Assembly (NCBI GenBank): GCA_964571605.1 | Contig: CAZNCS010000002.1 | Coordinates: 1-64,000, forward strand | DNA: 64,000 nt | Origin: Leptospira_B sp964571605 | Lineage (GTDB): Bacteria; Spirochaetota; Leptospiria; Leptospirales; Leptospiraceae | Direction of reading: 5' to 3' | Part shown: positions 62,234 to 64,000 of the stretch, piece after piece | Position numbering within the stretch: the first letter of the stretch is position 1 | Layout: the number at the start of each line of letters is the position of its first letter | Position numbers and translations under genes: made by a program | The notes under the pieces: generated by a model | The model's input: the letters and a program-made list of their open reading frames with translations, nothing else | Told to the model about the DNA's origin: nothing | Database searches by the model: none

Positions 62234-63364
62234 TTGCAAAATTCCGAGCAGGTGGAAAATTTCGGAAATACCCTGTTAGGAGACCTTCGGGGTGTTATTG
62301 ACGGGAAATCCTATTCTCATATCAATAGACCTATGAGCAAGCCTGAGGGCAGTCCTTTAGCAAACAAGTTTCAATCCTGGATTCGTGAATTTATAGGAGA
62401 AGAATCGGTCGATTCCACTCTTTCCTTTCTTTTTATCGTTCTCTTAGTGTTGGCGTTTAAATCCTCCGTATTGGATGCGAATAATATTCCATCCGGATCC
62501 ATGATCCCGACCTTAAAAATCGGCGATTTTCTTTTCGTGAATAAAATGAGATATTCTCTTCGAGTCCCTTTTTCGGAGAAGGAACTCCTACGTTACGATG
62601 ATCCTAAAAGAGGGGATATAGTCACTTTTGCTCCTCCTCAGGCAGCCTTACAATACGGTGAAAGTAGAGAAGGCTGGTTTCCGAAACGATTCGTAAAAAG
62701 AGTCATCGGTTTACCGGGAGACAGAATTCGAATCACTCCTACTCCTATGGAACGAGATGGAAGAAGAGTCCATTACGGTAGGATCGAATACATGGAAAAA
62801 GGAAGTTCCGAATTCAAACCGTATGAATTCCACGAAGAAAATCCGGGCGATCTTCTTTACGATCTGGATGATGCAGGCGCCGTAGATAATTATGTATTTA
62901 AAGAAAATAAACCCGGATTCGAACATTATGTGATCGAAGGTCCGCATATCGAAAAATCCACAGATTGTTATCGAACTACAGGTTGTTTGATTCCGGATAA
63001 TCATTATATGATGCAAGGGGACAATCGACCGAATTCATACGATTCCAGAGATTGGGGATTTGTTCCTAGAGAAGATATTCTTGGAAAAGCCTTATTGATT
63101 TATTTTTCCATCAATTGGAAAGATCATGTATGCCAATACAAAAGCGGAGAAGAGTTAGCCGAACTCGGGTCTAGTAAGGCTCCGACTTACGTGGGAGACG
63201 AATACGAATCCAGATGTAGAGACACTTGGAGTATGAGTCCTTCTTCTAAAGCTCATCTTTCTTTTTCGGATAGAGAAGAAATGAACTGGTTCAAAAAAAC
63301 GATATTCTATCGGATTCCCCGCATGCAAATTCGTTGGTCCCGTATCGGAACCATATTACAATAA
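62234..63364 (+). CDS. lepB: signal peptidase I
   Basis: A 376-residue membrane serine peptidase that removes signal peptides of exported proteins. Seen: a membrane segment (STLSFLFIVLLVLAF) followed by the box IPSGSMIPTL with catalytic Ser89, box C PKRGDIVTF, box D KRFVKRVIGLPGDRI with Lys155, and the QGDNRPNSYDSRDWG box near residue 257-270. The start is TTG 62234; ATG 62333 would still include the catalytic domain. First gene of the forward block; the atp genes follow after 7 bp. Confidence 0.9.
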   Translation: MQNSEQVENFGNTLLGDLRGVIDGKSYSHINRPMSKPEGSPLANKFQSWIREFIGEESVDSTLSFLFIVLLVLAFKSSVLDANNIPSGSMIPTLKIGDFLFVNKMRYSLRVPFSEKELLRYDDPKRGDIVTFAPPQAALQYGESREGWFPKRFVKRVIGLPGDRIRITPTPMERDGRRVHYGRIEYMEKGSSEFKPYEFHEENPGDLLYDLDDAGAVDNYVFKENKPGFEHYVIEGPHIEKSTDCYRTTGCLIPDNHYMMQGDNRPNSYDSRDWGFVPREDILGKALLIYFSINWKDHVCQYKSGEELAELGSSKAPTYVGDEYESRCRDTWSMSPSSKAHLSFSDREEMNWFKKTIFYRIPRMQIRWSRIGTILQ

Positions 63365-63371
63365 AGGAACA

Positions 63372-63602
63372 ATGGAAGAGCCGGAACAAAAACCCCAGAA
63401 AAAAGAAACTTCTCCTTGGCAATTTGCGGGAGTAGGAACGGAGTTTGGAATTATAATCATAGCATCCGTTTTTTTGGGAAAATATTTGGACGGTCGTTTC
63501 GGTTGGTCTCCATTCGGAATTCTTGGCGGAGTCACGTTCGGCTTTACTTACGGAATCTATTATATCCTCTACCGGCTTGCACAGTTCGAAAAAAAGGAAT
63601 AG
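63372..63602 (+). CDS. atpZ: AtpZ-like (ATPase gene1) protein
   Basis: A 76-residue protein with two membrane segments: FAGVGTEFGIIIIASVFLGKYLDGRFG, then GILGGVTFGFTYGIYYIL. It matches the small AtpZ/AtpQ-type protein that lies at the start of many atp operons and helps insert the c-ring or import Mg2+ and Ca2+. AAAGGAAC precedes ATG 63372. Confidence 0.82.
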   Translation: MEEPEQKPQKKETSPWQFAGVGTEFGIIIIASVFLGKYLDGRFGWSPFGILGGVTFGFTYGIYYILYRLAQFEKKE

Positions 63603-63618
63603 TCCAAGTTAGCGATCC

Positions 63619-63972
63619 ATGAGCGGGAGCGAAGGGCTTTTTCGAGCCAAGAAATATTACGCGGGACTCGCCTTTATTCTGATTCTTTTCGGAGGGTTTG
63701 CTTTTTTTGGGGATGTTCCTTTTCCGGGCTTTTGGAAGGGGATTATACTCTCCTTTTTTCTCTCTTTGGTTTCCTATTCGATTCGATTTTACCTTCTTTG
63801 GAAACATTCTCAGGATGGCTTTTTAGCTCAATTTGGAACGAGTGTTCTATTTTTTTTCATTCAGGCAGCCTGTTTGTTCCTGTTTATTTGGAGGGGAGAA
63901 AGGGAAGGTTTCGTGATTGGTTTTTTTATTGCCCATTTCGCCAACCTTTTAATATTGGTATTCGCAAGGTGA
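63619..63972 (+). CDS. atpI: AtpI-like membrane protein
   Basis: A 117-residue protein with four predicted membrane segments (AGLAFILILFGGFAFF, ..., IGFFIAHFANLLILVFA). Position directly after atpZ and the topology fit AtpI, the ATP synthase assembly protein. Sequence conservation in this family is weak, so the call rests on context. Confidence 0.7.
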   Translation: MSGSEGLFRAKKYYAGLAFILILFGGFAFFGDVPFPGFWKGIILSFFLSLVSYSIRFYLLWKHSQDGFLAQFGTSVLFFFIQAACLFLFIWRGEREGFVIGFFIAHFANLLILVFAR

Positions 63973-64000
63973 GGGTCAAAACGCCGGAATAGATGCGTTT
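63973..64000 (+). other. end of window, atp operon continues
   Basis: Only 28 bp after the AtpI-like gene. The next atp gene, expected atpB, would begin at or beyond the end. Confidence 0.4.

Noticed and set aside
1..64000. tRNA, rRNA, riboswitch or CRISPR elements
   Set aside because: None recognised by eye on either strand; a covariance-model search was not possible, so small RNAs could be missed.

Overview
The window is chromosomal DNA of a spirochete, most likely Leptospira. This rests on the gene content rather than on any search: a flagellar hook cluster (fliK-flgD-flgE), very many lipoproteins with spirochete-style lipoboxes, a TMEM43-like membrane protein, large paralogous surface-lipoprotein candidates, AT-rich DNA with AAGGAG ribosome sites, and frequent TTG/GTG starts. 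No rRNA or tRNA gene and no CRISPR array was recognised.

Layout. 0.3-4.4 kb: housekeeping genes (tmk, an HtrA protease, ruvB, a TonB-like protein). 4.4-11.3 kb: an accessory island with two 5'-truncated ('orphan') Rhs tips. Each carries a different C-terminal toxin and is followed by a probable immunity gene: HNH-like toxin with a SuFu-type partner, and ADP-ribosyltransferase-like toxin with a small unknown partner. Between them lie a six-bladed NHL-propeller lipoprotein, flanked by two related lipoprotein-leader remnants, and a polytopic membrane protein. 11.7-17.1 kb: small accessory modules: a lipoprotein, an ArsR/SRPBCC pair with a palindromic operator, a Phd/PIN and an AbrB/PIN toxin-antitoxin module (both antitoxins apparently leaderless), and a HipA-like kinase. 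A copy of the 3' end of a hotdog-fold gene lies on the far side of the AbrB/PIN module. 17.1-25.6 kb: envelope and housekeeping genes (rsmD, an alkaline-phosphatase-superfamily membrane enzyme, carB). 25.6-29.7 kb: a large calcium-repeat/Ig-like lipoprotein, then ohrR-ohr around a 34-bp palindrome. 30.3-33.9 kb: fliK-flgD-flgE. 34-41.2 kb: a cyclic-nucleotide-binding patatin phospholipase, a GAF/HD-GYP protein, murD, a STAS protein and trpC. 41.2-42.3 kb: a non-coding block with a perfect 230-bp tandem duplication bracketed by an identical 20-mer. 42.3-54.3 kb: the TMEM43-like protein and three very large lipoproteins, two of them tandem paralogs. 54.6-58.9 kb: a FecR-domain protein with a terminal CxxCH haem motif, an outer-membrane barrel, and a divergent LytS/LytTR two-component pair. 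59-64 kb: SDR, CorA, TetR, a CitE-like lyase, signal peptidase I and the first genes of an ATP synthase operon that runs off the end.

Most noteworthy: the paired orphan Rhs toxin/immunity cassettes, the two leaderless toxin-antitoxin promoters with the duplicated insertion boundary, the tandem lipoproteins with a possible lipid-binding (TULIP/BPI-like) region, and the FecR-CxxCH fusion beside a porin. All functional calls come from reading motifs by eye; none was confirmed by a database search.
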